From Lachnospiraceae bacterium (GTDB lineage: Bacteria > Bacillota > Clostridia > Lachnospirales > Lachnospiraceae), in assembly GCA_910576385.1 (NCBI GenBank), contig CAJTIR010000008.1, positions 55,796-119,795 of the forward strand: DNA of 64,000 nucleotides, read 5' to 3'. The position numbers and the translations under genes are program-made. Positions within the stretch are counted from its first letter, which is position 1. Each line of letters opens with the position of its first letter. The notes under the pieces were generated by a model. The model worked only from the letters and a program-made list of their open reading frames with translations. It made no database searches and was not told the DNA's origin. Of the stretch, positions 46,199-54,078 are shown in pieces.

Positions 46199-46227
46199 AT
46201 TATAGTATAATTTCGACATTTTTTCAA
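46199..46227 (-). promoter_or_regulatory. promoter of the RT operon
   Basis: TTGAAA (46222-46227) and a perfect TATAAT (46199-46204) on the minus strand are 17 bases apart. The start would fall near 46192. It is back-to-back with the plus-strand promoter at 46257-46284. Confidence 0.8.
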
Positions 46228-46256
46228 GTAATTTGACGAAATCTAACAAAAAAAGG

Positions 46257-46284
46257 TTGACATTTTGGGAAAATATGATACAAT
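46257..46284 (+). promoter_or_regulatory. promoter of the retron-like RNA
   Basis: A perfect TTGACA (46257-46262), 16 bases and TACAAT (46279-46284), with TG two bases in front of the -10 (extended -10). It would start transcription near 46291, just before the a1 repeat. Confidence 0.8.
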
Positions 46285-46290
46285 CTAGGA

Positions 46291-46493
46291 AAAGGTTAGA
46301 TTTTCTGGTCTATTTGCTTTGGGGAAGCTCCAAGGTTGAGATTTATCATTCATTACATCACAATGTTCTGCGTCACTCGCACGGTAGTCGTTACTGGTGC
46401 GTTTGGACAGTAGCCTGCGGCGCAAACGCACCAGTAACGCACCGTGCTAAAGTGTCAGAACAGAGTAAAGGATTGTTAGCAGAAAATCTAGCC
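46291..46493 (+). ncRNA. candidate retron msr-msd RNA, divergent from the RT operon
   Basis: The RNA begins with ggttagattttctg (46294-46307) and ends with its inverted copy cagaaaatctagcc (46480-46493), 14 bp with one G-U, like retron a1/a2. After a1 comes a short hairpin (ctttgg 46317-46322 with ccaagg 46330-46335, 7-nt loop), like msr. Then follows a long hairpin (46364-46462): tgttctg/cagaaca, gcacggt/accgtgc and a perfect 15-bp stem gttactggtgcgttt, like msd. Order, promoter and adjacency to the RT fit a retron. The opposite strand relative to the RT and the lack of an obvious branch G are the weak points. Confidence 0.65.
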
Positions 46494-47086
46494 TGCTTTG
46501 TTTTATCAGGAGAAAACTTCAACTTCCATAAGCGGTGAATAATCAGGTTTATCTTAGTTGGACGGCACTCTGATAATAGTTAGAATGAAAAAGCAGTGGC
46601 GCGGATTTGTCTTTTCAACAGATATTGAACGATACAAGGTGCAACAAACAAATACAAAAGGGACTTCTTCAATCCTTAAAAGGCTATGACATTAACAGTT
46701 ATAGTCTTTTTTCATGTGGTAATTACCGTATAAAATTACTCCTATTCCCCTAAACAGAGAAATACCAAACCATGATATTCGGCAATTGAAAATTCCGAAA
46801 ATAAACGAAAAAAAAATCATTGATCTGCACCGAAACGACTAAAAAATTTCCAAAGTTATACAGACGAAAATGAAGAACAAGCTAACATAAGAGAAAAAGC
46901 GTTCATGATAATTGAAAAAAATACCGAAAGTGAGTTGGCGGATTATGTTTCTGACGACTTTGGATTGATTTATGACAGTTTTGTATTAAACTATAAAGAT
47001 GAATGGCTTGAGAAAGTTATTGCAGCATACAAAAATAAAAAAATTTCTACTGGAGTACTTTATTGCAAATTCAAATTCGGCGGTAA
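46494..47086. other. decayed region downstream of the retron-like RNA
   Basis: It holds gene remnants. A 34-codon frame at 46585-46689 continues in another frame for about 20 codons. A reading frame without a start runs from about 46840 into the 66-residue fragment that begins at 46905 (SELADYVSDDFGLIYDSFVL). These look like frameshifted leftovers of accessory genes. No intact gene is seen. Confidence 0.45.
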
Positions 47087-47105
47087 ATTAAAACAAATAC
47101 ACTAA
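46905..47105 (+). pseudogene. remnant of an uncharacterised protein
   Basis: The visible 66 residues (MIIEKNTESELADYVSDDFG) continue an open frame that begins upstream without a start codon (NEEQANIREKAF). It ends overlapping the next frame at 47087. I do not recognise the family. Confidence 0.4.
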
Positions 47106-47359
47106 CGATTAGTACAACCACGGAAGCGGCACGATACAATAAACGTGTACGAATATGTAATGGAATAGCATTTCTTTTAGTATTAGTCTATACCATTATG
47201 AAAGACACTAGCTTTTACGATAATTCAACAATTATGTTAGGACTGGATATTGTACAGGGATTTGCAGTTGGAATGCTTTTGGTGGGTTTGTTATATTCAA
47301 GTCGCTATGGTGCAAGAATTAGAGCATTCAAGCATCGGCTGATGAAAAGACAAAGATAA
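47087..47359 (+). pseudogene. small two-helix membrane protein lacking an ATG
   Basis: A 90-codon frame after a stop at 47084 begins ATT-AAA-ACA with GGCGG just upstream. It encodes KTNTLTISTTTEAARYNKRV, two hydrophobic helices (GIAFLLVLVYTIM and IVQGFAVGMLLVGLLY) and a basic end (KHRLMKRQR). The reading frame is intact and protein-like. Either it uses ATT as a start, or its ATG has mutated. It follows and overlaps the remnant frame. Confidence 0.55.
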
Positions 47360-47587
47360 CTTCCGATTATAGATTTGTGGCTAAAACAAAACTGAATAAC
47401 CACCCATACGTTTTTATGGTATGGCTTTTATCCATCTATATGGAACGCTGTAAGCGCCTGTTTATTGGCGTTTCTTCTTTTCATCCTATCTTACTAAAAA
47501 CCGTAAAACCACAGAAAAACGGTGTCCGTTTACGGGATGTGTGTCAAATAATAAGGATAATAATTCCACCGGATTCTAAAAATACAG
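47360..47587. other. non-coding stretch before the toxin-antitoxin locus
   Basis: A weak hairpin (gcgcc/ggcg near 47451-47470 followed by T-rich sequence) may end the membrane-protein transcript. An open frame here lacks a ribosome site and recognisable content, so I do not call a gene. Confidence 0.4.
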
Positions 47588-47616
47588 TTGATTTTCAGAT
47601 ATAGAAATGTTATATT
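47588..47616 (+). promoter_or_regulatory. promoter of the antitoxin-like RNA
   Basis: TTGATT (47588-47593) and TATATT (47611-47616) are 17 bases apart on the plus strand. Confidence 0.6.
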
Positions 47617-47622
47617 ATAGAA

Positions 47623-47710
47623 AAGGAGCAACTGCCCACAAAGTGGTTAGCCTCATAAGTAAGTTATAAGCCTACCTAATCCGGTCAAGATACAAGGTAG
47701 GCTTATTTAT
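47623..47710 (+). ncRNA. candidate antitoxin RNA converging on the toxin gene
   Basis: A short RNA of about 90 nt would run from the promoter at 47588-47616 to the hairpin at 47666-47706. It overlaps the end of the toxin message and shares its terminator. Its 5' wording (aaggagca, then gtggttagcctc) copies the toxin leader. The layout matches par/Fst-type convergent type I systems. Confidence 0.5.
47666..47706. terminator. bidirectional terminator shared by toxin mRNA and antitoxin RNA
   Basis: ataagcctacc (47666-47676) and ggtaggcttat (47696-47706) form a perfect 11-bp stem. T-rich tails lie on both strands, stronger on the plus strand (ttatttatttt). Confidence 0.65.
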
Positions 47711-47808
47711 TTTCGTCTGTTGTTCCTATTATCCAAATAGGCAAGCAATGCGATCAGGAAGTTACCGCCCAAAAATAACAGGCTTAAAATATCATATGTA
47801 CTTTCCAT
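47707..47808 (-). CDS. Hol_Tox-like type I toxin peptide
   Basis: A 33-residue hydrophobic peptide starts MESTYDILSLLFLGGNF, has one membrane helix and ends with a charged NRNNRRK tail, the pattern of putative holin-like toxins. Too short for routine calling. GGGAGGTGG lies 4-11 bases before the ATG, and that site can pair with CCTCCC in the leader (47817-47822 with 47839-47844), which would hide it. Expression of such peptides usually damages the membrane. Confidence 0.75.
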   Translation of the reverse strand: MESTYDILSLLFLGGNFLIALLAYLDNRNNRRK

Positions 47809-47879
47809 CTGCACCACCTCCCATCTTCCGTGAAGTTTGGGAGGCTCACCACCTTGTAACGCGACTGCTCCTTACACAG

Positions 47880-47908
47880 ATTATAGCACATCAAAAATTA
47901 TCCGGCAA
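47880..47908 (-). promoter_or_regulatory. promoter of the toxin gene
   Basis: On the minus strand TTGCCG (47903-47908) and a perfect TATAAT (47880-47885) are 17 bases apart, giving a leader of about 65 nt before the toxin ATG. Confidence 0.65.
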
Positions 47909-47986
47909 TCCAATTTTCATATACCGCAAAATCCAAGGAGCCTGTACCCCCCTCTATCAGAAGGCATTTGCAGGGCAAGTGGTGGG

Positions 47987-48403
47987 TTACAGTGCGGATT
48001 CCCGGCAATAAAAAACCCTATCATGGGAAAAGGAGTATTTCAATGCACTTCTATTGGAATATCCCTTGGTTATAATAAATCTTTTCCCTGATACTCTTTC
48101 AATCATAGGGGGAGAAAATGCTTCCAACAGGCATATTCTACTTTGCAATAATATTGCTTCTTCAAGAAATTCATTTTTTTCTTTCAGTCGGCGGTTTTCT
48201 TTTTCCTGCTCTTGACCTGTATGCGCAGGACTGCCAGTTCCTCCGCCAGATTCATGGCCGTGTGTGGTGTGTGAGCTGGAACCAATGTCCAGCCGTCCTT
48301 CCCTTACCGCTTTCGTCCAGCCGTACATAGTGTTTTCAGGGATGCCTAATTCAGCAGCCGCTTTTGCGCCGCCAATAAATAAGTAACGAATCAGCCCCCA
48401 CAA
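47987..48403 (-). pseudogene. IS3-family transposase OrfA fragment
   Basis: The helix-turn-helix AKAAAELGIPENTMYGWTK and the leucine-zipper-like KENRRLKEKNEFLEEA are typical of IS3 OrfA. The N-terminus is missing. The middle is read in the wrong frame (a neighbouring frame gives TAMNLAEELAVLRIQVK). OrfB is absent. This is dead. Confidence 0.8.
48016..48110. repeat. imperfect 95-bp palindrome inside the IS fragment region
   Basis: ccctatcatgggaaaagga on the left matches ccctatgattgaaagagta when the right end is reversed. It could be a MITE or the remnant of an element that disrupted the transposase. Confidence 0.45.
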
Positions 48404-48429
48404 AAATTTGGTTCTGATTCGTTACTTAT
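48379..48429 (-). terminator. hairpin after the ferritin-like gene
   Basis: ataagtaacgaatcag (48379-48394) is inverted at 48414-48429, 16 bp, with a 19-nt loop. TTATTTATT follows on the minus strand. It may end the ferritin-like transcript. Confidence 0.6.
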
Positions 48430-48435
48430 CTTCTA

Positions 48436-48990
48436 CTACTCACACAATTCTTTCAGCAATACTTTTAACAACATAATATGATACTCTTCATCTTTGATAA
48501 TCCTTTTCAGCACTGCATTCACACAGTCATCCTTGACCATTTTTATATGTGCTTCATACTGGCTGATCGCCGCTCTTTCAGCTTCTATATCAGCCAGCAG
48601 CATACTTTTTGCATGTTCTGGGATATTGAGATATTCTGGCGTCCACATTTTCTGTTTCCCATTGCGGCATTTCGCTGTAAAATCAATATTTCCCCCAAGC
48701 AACGCAATCATCTGTCCCAATTTCTGCAAATGCATCATCTCTGCCATTGCAATTCCTAAGAGTGTCTTCGCCATTGGGCAATTCTCACAGGAGAGGCGAT
48801 TCTCATTGTTGATATACTGAGTAATCGCAGACATCTCCGACACAGAACCACAATAATCAATACTAAGCAGATTCGCATAGCCCAGATTCTTTTCCTGTAC
48901 CGCAATCGGCGGATATGGCAAAGCCATCATAATTGGTTCTATGCCCATAAAACTACAGCTATCTGTAAGCGTTTTTTCTCTTTCTTCCAT
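48436..48990 (-). CDS. ferritin-like di-iron protein
   Basis: The 184-residue product is a four-helix ferritin-like protein with carboxylate/His motifs SEMSAITQYINNE, GIAMAEMMHLQKLG, ADIEAERAAISQYEAH and IIKDEEYHIMLL. These would bind a di-metal centre as in manganese catalase/CotJC-like and bacterioferritin relatives. The start at 48990 has GGAG 9 bases upstream. It is probably linked to oxidative stress or metal handling. Confidence 0.8.
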   Translation of the reverse strand: MEEREKTLTDSCSFMGIEPIMMALPYPPIAVQEKNLGYANLLSIDYCGSVSEMSAITQYINNENRLSCENCPMAKTLLGIAMAEMMHLQKLGQMIALLGGNIDFTAKCRNGKQKMWTPEYLNIPEHAKSMLLADIEAERAAISQYEAHIKMVKDDCVNAVLKRIIKDEEYHIMLLKVLLKELCE

Positions 48991-49011
48991 ACACAGCATC
49001 TCCTTTATTTA

Positions 49012-49046
49012 TAAAATCTCCCCTATGATAATATACTGAGATTTTA
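49012..49046 (-). terminator. hairpin between ptsI and the ferritin-like gene
   Basis: taaaatctc (49012-49020) pairs with gagatttta (49038-49046), 17-nt loop, just past the ptsI stop. The stem is AT-rich, so it is only a weak terminator. Confidence 0.4.
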
Positions 49047-49067
49047 AGATACTGTGCATCTTTCCCA

Positions 49068-50675
49068 TCAAATAACTTTACCAATAATCGCTCTTCTGGC
49101 ATAATCTACCGTTCCAGCCGACATGCTAAACTCATCTAAGCCAAGCTCCAGCAATTTGGGAATAGCCGCGACGTCTCCGGCAAGCTCTCCGCACATCCCC
49201 ACCTTGCAGTTATATTTATGTCCAGCCTGGATAATCGTCTCAATCGCTTTCCAAACCGCAGGATGAAAGGAATCATATCGTGAGGCAATTTTTTTATTTC
49301 CTCTGTCCACTGCCAGGATATACTGGGTCAGATCATTGGTTCCAATACTAAAGAAATCTGCTTCTTTGGCAAACTCCTCCGCCAGAAGCACACTTGCCGG
49401 CGTCTCCATCATCATTCCAATTTCGATTCCTTCATCAAAAGGAATCCCTTCCTGACGCAGCTTATTTTTGCATTTCGCTACAATCTGTTTTGCTTCTAAA
49501 AGCTCCTCCACAGAAATCAGCATTGGGAACATAATGCGGATATGGCCAAAGACGCTGGCTCTTAAAATCGCCCTGAGCTGTGTCTCAAACATTTCCGGCA
49601 TATCCAAGGAAATACGGATGGCGCGCCAACCCAAAAATGGATTTTCTTCTGGCTCAAATTCATAGTATGGCAGACTTTTATCACCGCCGATATCCAGGGT
49701 TCGTATCGTTACCTCCTTCGGGCAGAGTGTAGCAGCCTCCTTATAGACTGTAAACTGCTCCTCCTCGGTGGGAAAATGGCTGTTTTCCATATATAAAAAT
49801 TCCGTCCGAAACAGTCCCACTCCATCCACATTTTTATCCAAAGCAAGTTTTATTTCTTCCGTATTTCCCACGTTGATGCACAAAGAAATCCGTTTGCCCT
49901 GCGGTGTCACCGGCTCCAGAGCACGGTATTTTTTGATGTTCTCCTGCTCAATTGCCTCTTCCTCTGACAGCCTTTTGTACTCTTCGAGTACTGCCTGTTC
50001 TGGCTCCACTACAATTGTGCCGCATTTGGCGTCCATGCAGATAGTAAGATCATCTTCCACCTGATCTAAAATACCTGATACCCCTGTCAATGCTGGGATT
50101 CCATAGTTTTTGGCCATGATCGACACATGACTGGTAACGCCGCCCTCCTCGGTAATAATTCCTTTGATATATTTTGGATCCATTTTTACCGTATCGGAAG
50201 GAAATAAATCTTTCGCAACCACAATCACAGGCTGACGAATCGCCCCCAGATCCTGAATACTGATCTTTTTACATTTTATCAAAAATCGTTTGCCGATATC
50301 CAGAACATCCGCCTTACGTTCCCGCATATACTCATCTTCCATCTGTTCAAAGATAGCCGCCACTTCCTCCACTGCTTCCAAAATTGCTTGCTGTACATTC
50401 TTTTTACCCGACTGGATTCTGGTCACAATCCCTTCCTGAAGTGTATAATCATCCGCAATTCCCATATGCGCTGCAAAAATAGGATTCTCCTGGGCAAGCT
50501 GTTCTAACTCTGTCAATACCGCTCGTTTGACCTCTTGAAAACGCGCTTCCTCCTGTTCAATCTCGTCTTCTGCAACAGAATATTGATCAGGCGTCAAATC
50601 TACTTCGCGGTAAATATATGCCGAGGCAATGGCGATTCCTCTCGACGCTGTTTTTTGTACCTTAATTTCTACCAT
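49068..50675 (-). CDS. ptsI: phosphoenolpyruvate-protein phosphotransferase (enzyme I)
   Basis: Enzyme I transfers phosphate from PEP to HPr, the first step of the PTS. The 535-residue product has the active-site His region GGVTSHVSIMAKNYGIPAL, the PEP-binding GLFRTEFLYMENS, IRTLDIGGDKSLPY, and the C-terminal IGTNDLTQYILAVDRGN and VGMCGELAGD. Length is slightly short for enzyme I but complete. Its usual partner ptsH is not intact here; only its tail lies upstream, fused to a dehydrogenase remnant. Confidence 0.95.
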   Translation of the reverse strand: MVEIKVQKTASRGIAIASAYIYREVDLTPDQYSVAEDEIEQEEARFQEVKRAVLTELEQLAQENPIFAAHMGIADDYTLQEGIVTRIQSGKKNVQQAILEAVEEVAAIFEQMEDEYMRERKADVLDIGKRFLIKCKKISIQDLGAIRQPVIVVAKDLFPSDTVKMDPKYIKGIITEEGGVTSHVSIMAKNYGIPALTGVSGILDQVEDDLTICMDAKCGTIVVEPEQAVLEEYKRLSEEEAIEQENIKKYRALEPVTPQGKRISLCINVGNTEEIKLALDKNVDGVGLFRTEFLYMENSHFPTEEEQFTVYKEAATLCPKEVTIRTLDIGGDKSLPYYEFEPEENPFLGWRAIRISLDMPEMFETQLRAILRASVFGHIRIMFPMLISVEELLEAKQIVAKCKNKLRQEGIPFDEGIEIGMMMETPASVLLAEEFAKEADFFSIGTNDLTQYILAVDRGNKKIASRYDSFHPAVWKAIETIIQAGHKYNCKVGMCGELAGDVAAIPKLLELGLDEFSMSAGTVDYARRAIIGKVI

Positions 50676-50678
50676 AAT

Positions 50679-51343
50679 CTACTCTCCTAATCCGCTCTCA
50701 ATCAACTCCACTAAGGTCTTTAACTCCTGCTCCTCGTTCTCTCCTTCACACTGCAGTTCAATCTCTGTGCCGCATTTAATGCCTGCTGCCAGGCGGTTGG
50801 CTTCTATCAAGTCGTCATTGTTGCCGCCCGTAGTCCCCAGAATATGGGTACTGGTATAATGTGCGTTATAGAGATTGATCTCTGCCTTAAACTGATTATC
50901 TGTCGGCCCCGCAAAGAAATTCATGCAGCCGTCAAATGCCAAAAGTTTATCGCCCATCTCTGCCACCTGGCGGATTGGCACATATGCAAACACATCATCA
51001 TATCCATGTCCCTCCGTAATTGCCAGCAGCTCTTCAATCGGCTCTTCCATTGCAGCCGTATTTACATACAGAAGTTCTACACCATTTTTCTTTGCCTGAT
51101 CCTCTGGAATCATTTCCTTGGCTCTGGCAATTTTATCCTCACTGACCTCTGTGACCACAATGCGCTTGGGTTTATTTTCAAACTGAATGCCATAGCTGAC
51201 TGCTCCACAAGCTTATAAGTCAACATACAAATGCTGTCGCTGATCACTTTTACTAAAATTTCATCCTCTTTCATTTCTGGTAATTCAAACTCTTCTAATC
51301 TTAAATCTCTGGCTCCATACATTCTCACTGCCTTAGTCTTCAT
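50679..51343 (-). pseudogene. sugar-phosphate dehydrogenase remnant fused to the HPr C-terminus
   Basis: The 5' part (MKTKAVRMYGARDLRLEEFE and ILVKVISDSICMLTYKLVEQ) and the later part (YGIQFENKPKRI, EDKIARAKEMIP, HILGTTGGNNDDLIEANRL) belong to one zinc-type dehydrogenase of the L-sorbose-1-phosphate reductase kind, about 410 residues when complete. An internal deletion has put the two in different frames. After NRLAAG the frame continues as IKCGTEIELQCEGENEEQ and ELIESGLGE, which is the end of HPr. So a second deletion removed the rest of the dehydrogenase and the front of ptsH. The downstream ptsI is intact. Confidence 0.8.
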
Positions 51344-51455
51344 AATAATATCTTATCCTCTCTTCCATATTTCTATATCAATTTCTCTGACAACATTTCT
51401 ATCTCATTCTCTCTTACAGTGTGATTCAACTGTAATGTTTATCACTGTTCTCTTC

Positions 51456-52388
51456 TTACTTTACTTCTTCCAATACTACTTGCTCTAACAGGGAAGAAAC
51501 CACATCCATAGAAGGCGGCTTTGTTCCAATCGTCGTTACCGCCCCTGCGGAAACTGCCATACACATTTTCATGGTATCTTCTGGTGACTTTCCTTCACTC
51601 CAGGAATAGGAAAGAGCCGCCACCATAGCATCTCCAGCTCCAACCGTAGAATGTGCTTTGACCTTCAATCCAGGGCACCTCACTTTCATGCCTTCCATCA
51701 GGAATACTGCTCCGCTCTTTCCCATAGATACTGCCACCGTCCCAATGCCCTTTTCCATCAGCTTTTCCGCGGCTGACAATAACTCCTGTTCTGAGGCAAT
51801 ATAGTCCATACCGGCATACTGTTCCAATTCCACTCTGTTTGGCTTAATGATGTCTGGCACTGCTTTAAGAGCCTTTGTAAACAGTTCCCCATCCGCATCC
51901 AGCAGCACCTTAGCCCCCCGCTGATGTACTAGTTCTGTAATCTTGCAGTAGATATCCTTGGGTACTCCCTGGGGAACGCTTCCTGCCAACACAAACAAGG
52001 TATCTTGATCTGCATACCCCTCAAGCTTATGAAGCAATGCCTTGATATCCTCCTCTTCCACTGTCGGGCCAGGTTCATTCAATTCTGTCAGCTCTCCTGA
52101 TTTTTCAAATACTTTGGTGTTCGTCCTGGTCTCGCCAGATACCTCAATAAAATCATTTGTAATCTGCCATTGATCCAGTACGCCGCGGATAATGTTTCCT
52201 GCATTTCCAGCAATAAACCCTGTGGCTACACTTTTTCCTCCAAGTGCGTGGATTGTCTTAGAAACATTAATTCCCTTTCCGCCTGCATCCAGCTCCACAT
52301 GCTGAATTCTATTGAGGCCGCCTCGTTCCAGGGCGTCTATATCCACAGTCTTATCAATGGCAGGATTCATAGTCACTGTGACAATCAT
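51456..52388 (-). CDS. PfkB-family 1-phosphofructokinase-like kinase
   Basis: The 310-residue product is a 1-phosphofructokinase/tagatose-6-phosphate kinase-type PfkB enzyme. It starts MIVTVTMNPAIDKTVD and has DAGGKGINVSKTIHALGG near the substrate site and the C-terminal STVGAGDAMVAAL with the catalytic Asp. GGAGG lies 9 bases upstream of the start at 52388. It sits inside a decayed PTS locus but is itself complete. Substrate is probably a ketose or alditol phosphate, inferred from neighbours. Confidence 0.85.
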   Translation of the reverse strand: MIVTVTMNPAIDKTVDIDALERGGLNRIQHVELDAGGKGINVSKTIHALGGKSVATGFIAGNAGNIIRGVLDQWQITNDFIEVSGETRTNTKVFEKSGELTELNEPGPTVEEEDIKALLHKLEGYADQDTLFVLAGSVPQGVPKDIYCKITELVHQRGAKVLLDADGELFTKALKAVPDIIKPNRVELEQYAGMDYIASEQELLSAAEKLMEKGIGTVAVSMGKSGAVFLMEGMKVRCPGLKVKAHSTVGAGDAMVAALSYSWSEGKSPEDTMKMCMAVSAGAVTTIGTKPPSMDVVSSLLEQVVLEEVK

Positions 52389-52857
52389 GCTGTATTTCCT
52401 CCTTTTAACATTTGATATACATCCTCTGGACTGCCGGAAATCAGACGCTCCATGCTGCCCTCTTCCAAGGCACCTCTGCAATGGCCGCTAAAATCTGTAA
52501 GTGTTCTTCTCCTACTCCGGCAATACCAACAACCACCTTCACCAATTGACCGCCCCAATCGGTTCCTTCTGGAAACACCATCACTGCAATTCCAGAAGCT
52601 TTGACTTCTTTTTTGGCCTCCTCCACCCCATGAGGCAAGGCAAGCTCATTTCCCATAAATGTCGAAAAAGTTTCTTCTCTTTTTACCATTGCATCGACAT
52701 ACGATGGATTTACATATCCAAAATCTACCAGCATCTGTCCCACAGCACGAATCACGTTTTCTTTGGTATCAGATTTACATCCTGTACGCACATTTTCAGG
52801 ATACAAAAGCTCCAGCTTCTTGGCAGCCTCTTCTTTCTTTGATTTCATAAATAACAT
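52388..52857 (-). pseudogene. mtlF: mannitol/fructose-type PTS EIIA, frameshifted
   Basis: The frame starting at 52857 (after GGAGG) encodes MLFMKSKKEEAAKKLELLYP and the EIIA_2 active site NELALPHGVEEAKK, down to HLQILAAIAEV, where it shifts. The expected end (ALEEGSMERLISGSPEDVY, then QMLKGGNTA and a stop overlapping the kinase start) is found in another frame. A one-base loss would explain it. As it stands the protein would end PWKRAAWSV, missing about 30 residues. Confidence 0.8.
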
Positions 52858-52986
52858 AATGTTTTCCTCCTCTTTTTCTCTGTCTCTCTGTTTCTCTCTG
52901 TCCCTGTTGTTGATGGTTATATTATAAGGTGTACACAATAACTTTTTCAATTGAAAGAAGATGGGCTTTGGCGTCATCCGTTGGTG

Positions 52987-53901
52987 TCAATTTTTAAAAT
53001 GTTCTCCTGCCCTCCGATGTGACAAGAACCTTGGCATCATTAATCCGACATCAAAAATGGTAAATGTAAAGATTCCTGCCGCCCCTCCTGCAATACCTGC
53101 CAGCAAAAGCAGTGGATTCATCAAAATATATGGAAAATAAATTTCATGGATTCCTCCCAGAAAATGAATCACCACAGCCCCTGGCGCCGAAGTTTTCGCG
53201 CTTCCCTTGCCTGCAATACAATATGCCAACAATATTCCCAGCCCTGGGCCTGGATTGGATTCTAATAATAAAAATATTGATTTTCCTACTTCATTGACCT
53301 GCTGGATTCCCATTGGAGATAAAATTCCATGATTGATGGCATTGTTCAAAAACAATACTTTTGCTGGTTCGATAAAAATACTAGCCAGAGGCAGAAGGCT
53401 GTGTTCAACAAAGAAGCCAACGCCCATCTCCATAATGGAATTTAAAGATGTCACAACAGGCGCTACAACATAAATCGAAACACATGCCAGAATCGCCCCA
53501 ATAATTCCCAATGAAAAATTATTTACCAGCATTTCAAATCCGGCTTTTACTTTCCCCTCAATGATCCGATCAAACTTCTTTAAGATCCATGCAGACAGAG
53601 GACCCATGATCATTGCTCCAAGGAACATAGAGATATCGGAACCGACAATCACTCCCATTGTGGCAATGGCGCCAATCACTCCGCCGCGGTGATCCCCCAC
53701 CACTTTACCGCCTGTATAGGCAATGAGAAGCGGCAGCAGATACTTTGACATCGGCTCTACCATCTTAGCTAACGTCTCATTGGGAATCCAGCCTGTGGCA
53801 ATAAACAATGCCGCAATCAGTCCCCACGCAATAAGAGCCCCAATATTTGGCATTACCATTCCGCTTAATGCCCGCCCAAAAACCTGTACTTTCTCTTTCA
53901 T
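52987..53901 (-). pseudogene. mtlA: mannitol PTS EIIC, truncated, EIIB lost
   Basis: The 304 residues are the EIIC membrane channel of the mannitol type: [42 protein letters not shown], and [21 protein letters not shown]. After [11 protein letters not shown] it runs into a foreign tail ([16 protein letters not shown]) and stops. Full MtlA is about 460-600 residues and carries EIIB. A short degenerate stretch like the end of EIIB (AKAHLLSIEKV in a non-used frame) survives near 52930. This points to a deletion. Confidence 0.8.
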
Positions 53902-54078
53902 TAATTTCACACCTCGCCTTTTCCTAGAATAAATGTAATGCTTGCTGAAGTATGATCGGCCAATCAATATCCTTCTGATAAATCTATTATACTGGCGTAT
54001 ACTGTCTTTTTTCAAGAAATAGTAAAGTGGATTTGACACTAATCGTTAATGTCAAATCCACTTTTCAACTGCCATTTT

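Noticed and set aside
46291..46493. Reading the retron-like RNA on the minus strand as a leader of the RT operon
   Set aside because: On that strand the long hairpin would come before the short one, the reverse of msr-msd order, and no good promoter lies upstream. Kept as an alternative only.
46233..46538. A 101-codon plus-strand open frame upstream of the RT operon
   Set aside because: It runs through the long palindromes and promoter, has no ribosome site and encodes no recognisable protein. The RNA interpretation explains the sequence better.
47377..47604. A 75-codon frame before the antitoxin promoter
   Set aside because: No ribosome site, atypical composition, and it overlaps the promoter; treated as non-coding.
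47748..48091. Plus-strand open frames over the toxin and IS remnant
   Set aside because: They are antisense to the toxin leader and the transposase fragment and have no supporting features.
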